NCBI GenBank assembly: GCA_046590705.1
Contig: JBKJUK010000156.1
Span: forward strand, 1-12,203
Length of the DNA: 12,203 bases
Origin: JBKJUK01 sp046590705
GTDB taxonomy: Bacteria > Acidobacteriota > Thermoanaerobaculia > Gp7-AA8
Reading direction: 5' to 3'
The notes under the pieces were generated by a model. That model saw only the letters and a program-made list of their open reading frames with translations, was not told the DNA's origin and made no database searches. Both the position numbers and the translations under genes were made by a program. The stretch's first letter is position 1. Each line of letters starts with the position of its first letter. Below, in pieces: positions 1-6,255 of this stretch.

Positions 1-186
1 GCAAAGTGTGCCTCGCGACCATGGCATTCCGAGCAGGGACTGCGACAGGAGTACCAGGCCCACCAATCCGAACCCTGACAGGACGCTGAAGGCAAGGCGC
101 GATGCGCGATCGACGCAACTCGAGGAAGGCACAGCGATGTAGCCGGCCGTCGAGGCGAGTAGAAGCAGAATCGCTATCCCGATCAT
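1..186 (-). CDS. N-terminus of a multi-pass membrane protein (partial)
   Basis: This reading frame starts at an ATG (186-184) and stays open to the left edge, giving 62 visible residues. The ATG overlaps the TGA of the upstream gene (185-183) as ATGA, so translation is very likely coupled. The start MIGIAILLLLASTAGYIAV is a hydrophobic segment (about residues 1-19). A short charged loop (C24-V25-D26-R27 to R30) follows, then a second hydrophobic segment (about 34-53), ending near MPWSRGTL. Two closely spaced N-terminal helices of this kind are common in polytopic bacterial membrane proteins such as glycosyltransferase-39-like or polysaccharide-polymerase proteins, but no catalytic motif is visible in this stretch. 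The family is therefore an open guess. It is the last visible gene of the thiolase-scoA-scoB transcript, and the call rests on overlap, frame and hydrophobicity. Confidence 0.6.
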   Translation of the reverse strand, partial: MIGIAILLLLASTAGYIAVPSSSCVDRASRLAFSVLSGFGLVGLVLLSQSLLGMPWSRGTLC

Positions 187-698
187 CTGACTCGCCTGTG
201 AATCGTTCCCGACGACGAACTCTCAGCAAGTGCGAATCCGGGGGCACGTATGGAACTCTGCAGGCAGATCACCCAGTCAGCTCGCCCCAATGCCCTGGGA
301 TCGGGTCCTCCGGACTCTCCCACCAGAGGGATCACCGTGCGGCCGGCCAGGGGGTAGAGACTTCTGGCGTAGGCGTACTCGTATCCCTGGTCCCAGCGAC
401 TGGCGGGGATGGCCAGCACAATCACGTCTCCAGGTTTTGTCAGCCTGTCACTCTGCTGCAGTAATCCTCTCAACCCGGGAAGCTTCGAGTAAGGCAGCAA
501 CGTCAACTGTTCGGCCAGCCTCTCCCGACTCGAAAATGGTACTGAAAAATAGAACTTTTCCCAGGAGGCCGCGATCAGCAGAACCAATCCCATCCAGCAG
601 AGAAGCGTTCCTCGGGACCAGTGACGCTCTATCTTCGGGGACGACGAAGGCCGCAGCCCACTCGAAGCGGGAGCGGCGGCAGGTTCCTGCTCAATCAT
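183..698 (-). CDS. Hypothetical one-pass membrane protein, 171 aa
   Basis: I do not recognise this family. The protein has a Pro/Ala/Ser-rich N-terminus, then a basic stretch (K22 to R29), one hydrophobic helix (about 30-51) and a soluble remainder. The positive charges before the helix suggest an N-in topology, with residues from about 52 onward outside the membrane. The outer part includes a beta-strand-like segment GDVIVLAIP (90-98) followed by a tyrosine-rich run around W102-Y111, and a second strand-like segment TVIPLV (121-126). A loosely similar layout is seen in soluble parts of membrane glycosyltransferase accessory proteins, which is only a weak hint. It begins 23 bases after scoB and overlaps the next membrane protein by ATGA, so it probably works with that protein. 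No strong ribosome binding site precedes the ATG, but an in-frame TGA lies upstream and no other start codon falls between. Confidence 0.6.
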   Translation of the reverse strand: MIEQEPAAAPASSGLRPSSSPKIERHWSRGTLLCWMGLVLLIAASWEKFYFSVPFSSRERLAEQLTLLPYSKLPGLRGLLQQSDRLTKPGDVIVLAIPASRWDQGYEYAYARSLYPLAGRTVIPLVGESGGPDPRALGRADWVICLQSSIRAPGFALAESSSSGTIHRRVR

Positions 699-721
699 GA
701 GGATCCGCTGCTCACTTCATT

Positions 722-1378
722 TCAAACGACGATCTCGCGCAGCGCTCCCGACACCCGGAGTTCCGGTTCGGTGGCTGCCTTCACATCATCGACGCTTACC
801 CCCGGCGCGACCTCGATCAGCTCCATTCCCTCCGCGCTGATGTCGATGACACAAAGATCGGTAATCACTCGGTGCACGCAGGCGACCCCTGTGAGAGGCA
901 ACGAACAATGTCGAAGAATCTTCTTCTCGCCCTTCCGGGTGAGGTGTTCCATGGTCACGATGAGACGCTTGGCGGATGTCACCAGGTCCATAGCGCCGCC
1001 CATTCCCTTGACCATCGAGCCAGGCACCATCCAGTTGGCGATGTCACCCTTCTCGGAAATCTGCATGGCTCCGAGTATGGAAAGGTCGATCTTGCCGCCT
1101 CGAATCATTCCGAAAGAATCAGCAGACGAGAAGAACGACGCGCCAGGCAGGACACTCACGGTCTGCTTGCCTGCATTGATCAGATCAGCGTCCACGTCCG
1201 CATCATCAGGAAAAGGACCGAGCCCGAGAATGCCATTTTCTGACTGGAGAATGACTTCAACGCCTTCAGGAATGTTGTTGGCCACCAGAGTCGGGATGCC
1301 GATCCCCAGGTTCACATAAAAGCCGTCACGCAGTTCCTGCGCAGCTCTGCGGACGATTTGATCGCGAGTCAATGGCAT
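722..1378 (-). CDS. scoB: Succinyl-CoA:3-ketoacid CoA-transferase subunit B
   Basis: This is the beta subunit of a class I CoA-transferase that moves CoA from succinyl-CoA to acetoacetate in the cytoplasm, giving acetoacetyl-CoA and succinate. The 218-residue length is normal for the separate bacterial subunit. The active-site motif SENG is present (46-49), and E47 is the expected catalytic glutamate that forms the glutamyl-CoA intermediate. It is preceded by the typical NLGIGIPTLVAN segment (23-34). Other family hallmarks are the segment around GMIRGGKIDLSILGAMQ (about 89-105) and the glycine-rich GMGGAMDLV (about 125-133). The gene follows scoA by 4 bases, and AAGGA about 7 bases before the ATG is a good ribosome binding site that overlaps the end of scoA. 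Related transferases that use butyrate or other 3-oxoacids look alike, so the exact acid substrate is inferred. Confidence 0.93.
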   Translation of the reverse strand: MPLTRDQIVRRAAQELRDGFYVNLGIGIPTLVANNIPEGVEVILQSENGILGLGPFPDDADVDADLINAGKQTVSVLPGASFFSSADSFGMIRGGKIDLSILGAMQISEKGDIANWMVPGSMVKGMGGAMDLVTSAKRLIVTMEHLTRKGEKKILRHCSLPLTGVACVHRVITDLCVIDISAEGMELIEVAPGVSVDDVKAATEPELRVSGALREIVV

Positions 1379-1382
1379 CGAG

Positions 1383-2084
1383 TCATCCTTCGGCTTTTCG
1401 AACAGTTCGCTGTTCGATGCGTTTCACTCGCGGAGCCACCACGACGCGGTGTACAAAGATTCCAGGCGTATGAATGTGATCAGGATCGAGGCTGCCCACT
1501 TCGACCAGTTCCTCGACTTCCGCAATGCAGATCTTCCCCGCTGTCGCAGCCATCGGGTTGAAGTTCCGCGCCGATTTACGATAGACCAGATTGCCGAGCC
1601 GATCGGCTTTCCACGCAGCGACGAGCGCGAAATCACCGAGGATACCGCGCTCCATCACGTAGTGCTTGCCGTCGAACTCGCGCGTCTCTTTCCCCTCAGC
1701 CACGACGGTGCCGAAGCCGGCCGGCGTGAAGAAGGCTGGAATGCCGGCCCCGCCTGCGCGCATTCGTTCCGCGAGCGAACCCTGAGGAACGAATTCGACT
1801 TCCAACTCTCCCGATAGAAATTGCCGTTCGAATTCAGCGTTCTCGCCAACATACGACGAGACCATTTTCCTGATCTGTCGTGTCTTCAGCAACAGTCCGA
1901 GACCCCAGTCGTCGACGCCCGCATTGTTCGACACGCAGGTGAGATTGCGAGTCTTTCGGCGAACCAACGCTTCGATCAGATTCTCTGGAATCCCGCACAG
2001 ACCGAAACCGCCGACCACCAGCGTCATGTCGTCCGAAACACCTTCAAGCGCAGCGTCTGCCGAGGTGACAACTTTATTGATCAA
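1383..2084 (-). CDS. scoA: Succinyl-CoA:3-ketoacid CoA-transferase subunit A
   Basis: This is the alpha subunit that pairs with the ScoB encoded just downstream to activate acetoacetate. The class I CoA-transferase signature VVGGFGLCGIPENLI lies at 23-37. SNNAG follows at 52-56, and the glycine-rich RAGGAGIPAFFTPAGFGT at about 109-126; all are typical of the subunit. The length of 233 residues is usual for the family. The start codon is TTG (2084-2082), preceded by GGAG six bases upstream. An ATG a little further upstream is out of frame, and the N-terminus from the TTG lines up with the expected family start, about 22 residues before the GGF motif. The gene lies 110 bases downstream of the thiolase gene on the same strand, with a palindrome between them that could set the ratio of the two products. 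The combination with a thiolase is the usual acetoacetate or ketone-body utilisation set. Confidence 0.93.
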   Translation of the reverse strand: MINKVVTSADAALEGVSDDMTLVVGGFGLCGIPENLIEALVRRKTRNLTCVSNNAGVDDWGLGLLLKTRQIRKMVSSYVGENAEFERQFLSGELEVEFVPQGSLAERMRAGGAGIPAFFTPAGFGTVVAEGKETREFDGKHYVMERGILGDFALVAAWKADRLGNLVYRKSARNFNPMAATAGKICIAEVEELVEVGSLDPDHIHTPGIFVHRVVVAPRVKRIEQRTVRKAEG

Positions 2085-2136
2085 GCCGCGCTCCGGATGC
2101 CGACATGGCAGTCATCGTTCGAAAGATAGCAAATCA

Positions 2137-2189
2137 GGATCGCATTGCGTAGGGGCGCCCGAAATGGGACGCCTCTACGAATGCGATCC
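2137..2189. repeat. Near-perfect palindrome between thiolase gene and scoA
   Basis: Two 24-base arms (2137-2160 and 2166-2189) pair around a 5-base loop, GAAAT. The outer 10 bases, GGATCGCATT, match exactly; the inner parts match with single-base bulges and one substitution. The left arm carries TAGGGGCG, which also forms the end of the palindrome at 4962-5042. It begins 5 bases after the thiolase stop codon, so in mRNA it forms a stable hairpin in the gap before scoA. There is no following T-run, so it is more likely a dispersed repeat that may protect or partly terminate the message than a classic terminator. Confidence 0.75.
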
Positions 2190-2194
2190 AGAGA

Positions 2195-3373
2195 TCAGAT
2201 GCGTTCCACGATCATGGCCGTCGCCTCTCCCCCGCCGTTGCAGATGGAAACGAGACCACGCTTCCCTCCGCGCGCTTCGAGTGCATGGAGAAGTGTCACC
2301 AGGATTCGGGCGCCGCTGGCACCAACCGGATGTCCGAGTGCGACCGCGCCACCGTTGACGTTGAGTTTGTCGTGAGGGATGCCGATATCTTTCATCGCTG
2401 CGAGGGCAACTGCTGCAAACGCTTCGTTGACCTCGAACAAGTCGATGTCATCGACCGTCAGGCCGGCCTTCTTCAGAATCGCTGCAATCGCCCCACCCGG
2501 GGCCGTGGTGAACCATTCCGGCTCGTGCGAAAACGTCGTCTGCGCAACGATTCTCGCCAGAGGCTTGAATCCATTCGCATTCGCGAAATCTGCAGACGCA
2601 ATGACCAGGGCTGCGGCGCCGTCGCTGATCTTCGACGAGTTCGCGGCCGTGACACTGCCACCTTCTTTCTGAAAGGCCGGCTTGAGGCTCGACATCTTGT
2701 CGAGTGGTGCCGCGTATGGTTCTTCGTCGTCCACCACAACCGACTTGCCCTTGCGACCTTCGATCTCAACGACCGCGATTTCCTTCTTGAACTTCCCGCC
2801 CTTGATGGCGTCCTGCGCGCGGGTATACGACTCGAGCGTGAAAGCATCCTGCTCTTCTCGCGTGAAGGAGTACTTGCTGACGCAACTTTCCGCGCAGTTC
2901 CCCATGTGCTGGTCGCCATACGGGTCCCACAGACCGTCGTTGATCATCGAATCGACGATCTTTCCATGGCCCATCCGGTAGCCGCTGCGAGCCTGCGGAA
3001 GTATGTACGGCGCGTTCGACATCGACTCCATGCCGCCGGCGATGGCCACCTCATAATCTCCGCAGCGGATGTCGTTCGCTGCGAACATGACCGACTTGAG
3101 TCCAGAGCCGCACACCTTGTTGACGGTGACTGCGCCAGCGCTCACAGGGATTCCTGCGGCGATCGACGCCTGTCTGGCAGGTGCCTGTCCGACGCCGCCC
3201 TGAAGGACATTGCCCATCAGAACGTATTGGATCTGTTCTGCCTTCACGCCAGAAGTCTGCAGCGCGCATTTAATTGCTGTCGCTCCGAGTTTCGGCGCGG
3301 CCAGTGATGAGAGTGCGCCCATGAACGAGCCGATCGGCGTTCTCGCCGCACCCAGAATGTAGATTTCCTTCAT
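2195..3373 (-). CDS. atoB: Acetyl-CoA C-acetyltransferase (thiolase)
   Basis: This is a biosynthetic-type/degradative thiolase II that interconverts two acetyl-CoA and acetoacetyl-CoA plus CoA in the cytoplasm. The 392-residue length is typical. The nucleophilic cysteine is C88 in NKVCGSGLK, with NEAFA (316-320), the catalytic histidine H348 in GGAVALGHPVGASGAR, and the second catalytic cysteine C378 in ICNGGGEA. The HMGNCAE segment (156-162) is also characteristic. The frame is open 21 codons further upstream, but the ATG at 3373 is preferred: AAGGAG lies six bases before it, the protein then begins MKEIYILGAARTPIG as the family does, and a promoter candidate falls inside the alternative extension. 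It is the first gene of the operon leading into scoA-scoB, which supplies acetoacetyl-CoA to it. The family also includes longer-chain 3-ketoacyl-CoA thiolases, so the symbol is by best fit. Confidence 0.93.
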   Translation of the reverse strand: MKEIYILGAARTPIGSFMGALSSLAAPKLGATAIKCALQTSGVKAEQIQYVLMGNVLQGGVGQAPARQASIAAGIPVSAGAVTVNKVCGSGLKSVMFAANDIRCGDYEVAIAGGMESMSNAPYILPQARSGYRMGHGKIVDSMINDGLWDPYGDQHMGNCAESCVSKYSFTREEQDAFTLESYTRAQDAIKGGKFKKEIAVVEIEGRKGKSVVVDDEEPYAAPLDKMSSLKPAFQKEGGSVTAANSSKISDGAAALVIASADFANANGFKPLARIVAQTTFSHEPEWFTTAPGGAIAAILKKAGLTVDDIDLFEVNEAFAAVALAAMKDIGIPHDKLNVNGGAVALGHPVGASGARILVTLLHALEARGGKRGLVSICNGGGEATAMIVERI

Positions 3374-3379
3374 GAATAT

Positions 3380-3385
3380 CTCCTT
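3380..3385 (-). promoter_or_regulatory. Ribosome binding site of the thiolase gene
   Basis: On the minus strand the sequence reads AAGGAG, then ATATTC, then ATG. This strong site with six-base spacing decides the start at 3373 against the upstream in-frame alternative at 3436. Confidence 0.8.
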
Positions 3386-3401
3386 GAGAATTCGCGGCGG
3401 G

Positions 3402-3410
3402 AGTTTAGCA
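3402..3410 (-). promoter_or_regulatory. Candidate extended -10 promoter for thiolase-sco operon
   Basis: The minus strand reads TGC TAAACT, an extended -10 (TGn plus a hexamer one base from TATAAT). Transcription would start near 3395, leaving a leader of about 20 bases that contains the AAGGAG site. I see no good -35 box, which extended -10 promoters can do without. This is pattern matching only. Confidence 0.4.
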
Positions 3411-3513
3411 GGTGAGCGACGAAGGTTGCGGCACATATCCCTCCGCTGACCTTCTGCTCAGTAGCTCGAGTAACATAACTGCCGACCACTGCTACAAATT
3501 CATGACGCCCCGC

Positions 3514-3547
3514 AGCGGCTGCCTGTTCCAATCAGAGAGCAGCCGCT
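3514..3547. promoter_or_regulatory. 9-bp inverted repeat upstream of lat
   Basis: AGCGGCTGC (3514-3522) and its exact complement GCAGCCGCT (3539-3547) flank a 16-base spacer. The right arm ends a few bases before the candidate lat -10, so the repeat covers the -35 region. The arm centres are about 25 bases apart, which is wider than most simple operators but could suit a dimeric regulator. It lies between the divergent thiolase and lat promoters and could serve either. No regulator gene is adjacent to name a candidate protein. Confidence 0.4.
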
Positions 3548-3551
3548 CGTT

Positions 3552-3560
3552 TGGTATCAT
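3552..3560 (+). promoter_or_regulatory. Candidate extended -10 promoter for lat
   Basis: TGG TATCAT fits an extended -10 element. Transcription would start near 3567 and give a leader of about 20 bases containing the GAGG ribosome binding site at 3579-3582. No clear -35 hexamer is visible. Confidence 0.4.
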
Positions 3561-3589
3561 CACGCCAATTCTACGTCCGAGGATTCCAA

Positions 3590-4942
3590 ATGCCGACATC
3601 CGCAATTACAGACAAACGTTTGCACATCCAGCCCTCGGAGGTGCACGCGGTTCTGTCACGCCACATGCTGGCCGACGGATATGACATTGTCATGGATCTC
3701 AAGAAGTCGAATGGCTCCTGGCTCTTCGACTCACGGCGCGGAAGGAAGATCCTCGACCTCTTCTCCAATTTCGCAGCCTGTCCCGTCGGTTACAACCACC
3801 CAAGAATCGACAATCCGGAATTCAGGGAACGCATTGTCGAGGCCGCGCTGAACAAACCGGCCAATTCAGACATTTACACCACGCTGATGGCCGAGTTCGT
3901 GGAAGCCTTCGCCAGACTGGCCCTGCCGCCGAACTTCCGCAAGCACACCTTCTTCGTGGAAGGCGGCTCGGTCGGAATCGAAAATGCCATCAAGGCAGCC
4001 TTCGACTGGAAAGTCCGGAAGAATTTCGCTCGTGGTTACACCGACCCGCGCGGCATGCAGATCATGCATCTCCGCGAAGCTTTTCACGGTCGAACCGGCT
4101 ACACGTTGTCGATGACCAACACCGCGGATCCGAGGAAAACGCAGTACTTTCCAAAGTTCGACTGGCCGCGACTGAACAACCCGAAATTGAGCTTCCCGGC
4201 CACTGCTGAAATCCTTGCTGCAGCCGAAGTCGCGGAAGATGAAACCATCGCCCAGGCGAAAACGTTTCTGGCCGAACGAAAGGACGACATCGCCGCATTC
4301 ATCATGGAACCGATCCAGGGCGAGGGTGGTGACAATCACTTCCGTCCCGAATTCTTCAGAAAAGTCCGGCAACTCTGCGACGAGAACGAGATGCTGCTCA
4401 TTTTCGATGAGGTCCAGACCGGCGTGGGACTCACAGGAAAAATGTGGTCCTTCGAGCATTTCGGGATCGAACCTGATCTCTTCGCTTTCGGCAAGAAAGT
4501 GCAACTCGGCGGCTTCGCCTCGAACAGCCGCATCTCCGAAATCGCCGACAACGTCTTCTCCGTTTCTTCGCGGATCAATTCGACCTGGGGCGGAAATCTC
4601 ACGGACATGGTGCGTTCGCAGCGATACTTCGAGATCATCGACGAAGAAAATCTCGTGCAGCACGCCGCCACCATCGGAGAAAAGTTCCTCGGCGGCCTGC
4701 AGCAACTTGGTGAGCAGTTTCCCGGAGTCGTCACCAACGTGCGGGGAAGGGCTCTCTTCTGCGCACTCGATCTTCCCAGCGGCGAAGCGCGAGACAAGGC
4801 CATCGGCGCCATGGCAGAGAACGACCTGCTGGTCCTCTCATCAGGCCATAGATCTGTGCGCTTCAGGCCTGCACTGAACTTGTCTCAGCAGGATGCTGAC
4901 GAGGCCTTGAAGCGCATCGAAAAATCGCTCCGTCAGATCTGA
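3590..4942 (+). CDS. lat: L-lysine 6-aminotransferase
   Basis: This PLP-dependent class III aminotransferase transfers the epsilon-amino group of L-lysine to 2-oxoglutarate, forming glutamate and 2-aminoadipate 6-semialdehyde, which cyclises to piperideine-6-carboxylate. The 450-residue length fits. The frame opens at a TTG at 3551, but the ATG at 3590 has GAGG seven bases upstream and gives the family-like start MPTSAITDKRLHIQPSEVH. Visible motifs are LDLFSNFAACPVGYNHP (55-71), FVEGGSVGIENAIKAAFDWK (122-141), EAFHGRTGYTLS (163-174), EPIQGEGGDNHF (240-251), the PLP-ring aspartate D273 in IFDEVQTG, and FGKKVQLGGFAS (300-311). In that last motif K302 is the likely Schiff-base lysine: with a constant shift of two residues, K302, E245, N330 and T332 match the active-site positions I recall for the mycobacterial enzyme. 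It is monocistronic, divergent from the thiolase operon, and followed by a terminator. Confidence 0.92.
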   Translation: MPTSAITDKRLHIQPSEVHAVLSRHMLADGYDIVMDLKKSNGSWLFDSRRGRKILDLFSNFAACPVGYNHPRIDNPEFRERIVEAALNKPANSDIYTTLMAEFVEAFARLALPPNFRKHTFFVEGGSVGIENAIKAAFDWKVRKNFARGYTDPRGMQIMHLREAFHGRTGYTLSMTNTADPRKTQYFPKFDWPRLNNPKLSFPATAEILAAAEVAEDETIAQAKTFLAERKDDIAAFIMEPIQGEGGDNHFRPEFFRKVRQLCDENEMLLIFDEVQTGVGLTGKMWSFEHFGIEPDLFAFGKKVQLGGFASNSRISEIADNVFSVSSRINSTWGGNLTDMVRSQRYFEIIDEENLVQHAATIGEKFLGGLQQLGEQFPGVVTNVRGRALFCALDLPSGEARDKAIGAMAENDLLVLSSGHRSVRFRPALNLSQQDADEALKRIEKSLRQI

Positions 4943-4961
4943 GATCAGAATCCGACCATGT

Positions 4962-5042
4962 GTAGGGGCGAGTTGCGCTCGCCCGCTCTCGAGTGCGTTT
5001 CGCAAGAGGCCGAGGGAGCGGGCGAGTGCAACTCGCCCCTAC
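4962..5042. repeat. Large palindromic repeat with GTAGGGGCG ends
   Basis: The 27-base arms (4962-4988 and 5016-5042) are complementary at 26 of 27 positions and separated by 27 bases. The ends read GTAGGGGCGAGTTGC and its complement. The terminal TAGGGGCG is shared with the palindrome at 2137-2189, although the inner sequences differ. It lies in non-coding DNA between lat and the terminator. It resembles dispersed REP/MITE-like palindromes seen in many bacterial genomes and carries no coding capacity or transposase. Confidence 0.8.
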
Positions 5043-5066
5043 CTATACCACCGATTAACTTAGTCG

Positions 5067-5095
5067 AAAGACGACGGGAAAACCCGTCGTCTTTT
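5067..5095 (+). terminator. Strong intrinsic terminator between convergent lat and desaturase
   Basis: AAAGACGACGGG (5067-5078), loop AAAA, then the exact complement CCCGTCGTCTTT (5083-5094) and further T-rich sequence (TCGTTT). The 12-bp perfect stem and T-run make a textbook terminator for lat on the plus strand. On the minus strand it starts four bases after the desaturase stop codon but is followed only by CTTTCGACT, so it may act there less efficiently. Confidence 0.88.
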
Positions 5096-5098
5096 CGT

Positions 5099-6094
5099 TT
5101 AGAGGTTCGTAAGGAGAGAGGTGGAAGCAGCCTGTTCGACTTCAGGACCCCAGTTCGTGTGCGGCTTTCGGTTCAGCACCAGATAGCTCCACAAAAGCTG
5201 CCCGTAGGTGCGAGAGGTGAAGCCCTTCGCTTCGTAGAAGGGAAGCAGAAGCCGCTGGAGCCTTGGAAGGTTGTACATCGGAACCGACGGGAAGTAATGA
5301 TGCTCGAGGTGGTAATTCGAGAAGAGATAGACCACATCCCATAAACGTGAGCCGCGGACCAGAGTCGACCATTTCGCAGGATCGGAGGGGTCGATGTCGT
5401 AGTGCTGCCCCAGACGATTCAACGCAAAGGCGATCGGAAAGACGAAGAAGTAAGGGATCAGGTAAGCCTTACCTGCGACCTCGAAGCCTGCAAAGTACGT
5501 AATCAGAGCCAGCAGAACCAGATGAAATGCGATGGTCAGGTTTCGCTCGATGGCGATGATCTTCTGCAACTCTGGCGGATAGGTTCTGCTCTCAGTTCTC
5601 GCAGCGCGGAAATAGATGAAGAACAGGGCGGGTGTGAAATAGAGAAGTTTGTACCAGCGCTCGTTGCGTTTGGGTGAGAGGTGATGCCGCTTCGGATCGT
5701 CATCGTGCGAGCCTAGATTGGCGTGATGATCGAGGTGCCAGCGGCTGAACTGTGTCGACGAGATTCCTGATGGAATCGCGTAGGCGATTCCGATGAGGCG
5801 ACTGAGCAGGTCACTCGGTCGAGCGAGTACAGTCCGGTGCACCACTTCATGCAGCAGAATCGTGAAATTGAAAATTGCGAACCCTGAGATGAACGCGAAG
5901 GGCAGCCATCCCCACCATGAATCAATCGCTACGATCGCGACCGTCGAAAGGATCAGTACCGTGAGAAGTGCTGCCGTCACGAGAAAGTGAAGGACCGGGC
6001 GACGGTGATGAAGCTCCTTCAGCGCCTCGGTCGGAAGCGCGCGTCCCAGTTCATACCGGAGTTCGGCGGAATGCTCTGCGTAGAAGTTAGCCAT
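5099..6094 (-). CDS. Membrane fatty acid desaturase family protein
   Basis: This is an integral-membrane di-iron enzyme of the fatty-acid desaturase/hydroxylase superfamily, 331 residues. It carries the three histidine boxes that bind the iron pair: HEVVH (82-86), HLDHH (120-124) and HLEHH (262-266), plus a further GQH (H231) of the kind seen in several subfamilies. Hydrophobic segments lie at about 35-57, 62-82, 100-110, 148-162, 184-203 and 208-226, giving paired membrane hairpins with the histidines on the cytoplasmic side. NYHLEHHYFPSVPMYNLP (260-277) is typical of acyl-lipid or sphingolipid-type desaturases. Such enzymes insert double bonds, or sometimes hydroxyl groups, into acyl chains or carotenoids using oxygen and an electron donor, so substrate and position cannot be fixed here. 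No clear ribosome binding site precedes the ATG at 6094. It is a single-gene unit that converges on lat. The oxygen requirement points to an aerobic host. Confidence 0.88.
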   Translation of the reverse strand: MANFYAEHSAELRYELGRALPTEALKELHHRRPVLHFLVTAALLTVLILSTVAIVAIDSWWGWLPFAFISGFAIFNFTILLHEVVHRTVLARPSDLLSRLIGIAYAIPSGISSTQFSRWHLDHHANLGSHDDDPKRHHLSPKRNERWYKLLYFTPALFFIYFRAARTESRTYPPELQKIIAIERNLTIAFHLVLLALITYFAGFEVAGKAYLIPYFFVFPIAFALNRLGQHYDIDPSDPAKWSTLVRGSRLWDVVYLFSNYHLEHHYFPSVPMYNLPRLQRLLLPFYEAKGFTSRTYGQLLWSYLVLNRKPHTNWGPEVEQAASTSLLTNL

Positions 6095-6172
6095 CGATCA
6101 GCACATGCCAACAGGAGGACCGTTCACTTTATTCGACCTGGTTCCCCTAACGCGCAGCGACTGGTCCGTTTG

Positions 6173-6213
6173 CATTCTTCATTCTCCATTCTACATTCTC
6201 CATTCTCCATTCC
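6173..6213. repeat. Heptamer tandem repeat CATTCTN
   Basis: Five consecutive 7-base units (CATTCTT, CATTCTC, CATTCTA, CATTCTC, CATTCTC) run from 6173 to 6207, followed by a partial CATTCC. They lie in the intergenic region between the divergent desaturase and HD-GYP genes and end about 15 bases before the candidate -10 of the latter. Seven-base units can gain or lose copies by slippage and would change promoter spacing. Confidence 0.8.
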
Positions 6214-6228
6214 GACTATCTCCAGTTG

Positions 6229-6234
6229 TATACT
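6229..6234 (+). promoter_or_regulatory. Candidate -10 box for the HD-GYP regulator gene
   Basis: TATACT differs from the consensus by one base. Transcription from about 6241 would leave a short leader holding GGAGG (6247-6251). The -35 position falls within the heptamer repeat and is not consensus-like. Confidence 0.35.
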
Positions 6235-6255
6235 TTTCAGAGTTCTGGAGGGTCG

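Noticed and set aside
183..700. Plus-strand open frames at 102-464 and 230-700 as alternatives to the minus-strand 171-residue gene
   Set aside because: The minus-strand frame has a clean membrane helix and fits the operon spacing and ATGA overlap. The plus-strand frames are basic and Ser/Arg-rich with no start signal.
621..1319. A 232-codon plus-strand open frame opposite scoB
   Set aside because: It covers the confident scoB gene on the other strand, has no ribosome binding site or family motif, and has low-complexity Ser/Arg/Pro composition.
2285..3307. A 340-codon open frame on the plus strand, opposite the thiolase gene
   Set aside because: It is fully antisense to a gene with every thiolase motif. 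Its product is rich in arginine, cysteine and histidine with no domain, as expected of a shadow frame in GC-rich DNA.
3866..4705. A 279-codon minus-strand open frame inside lat
   Set aside because: It is antisense to lat, whose catalytic motifs span the same DNA. Its composition is explained by the reverse complement of lat codons.
4962..5094. Possible remnant of an insertion sequence
   Set aside because: There is a palindrome but no transposase fragment and no visible target-site duplication; the following hairpin is a normal terminator.
6173..6213. Possible CRISPR-like or direct-repeat array
   Set aside because: The units are contiguous 7-mers with no spacers and no cas genes nearby, so it is a simple tandem repeat.
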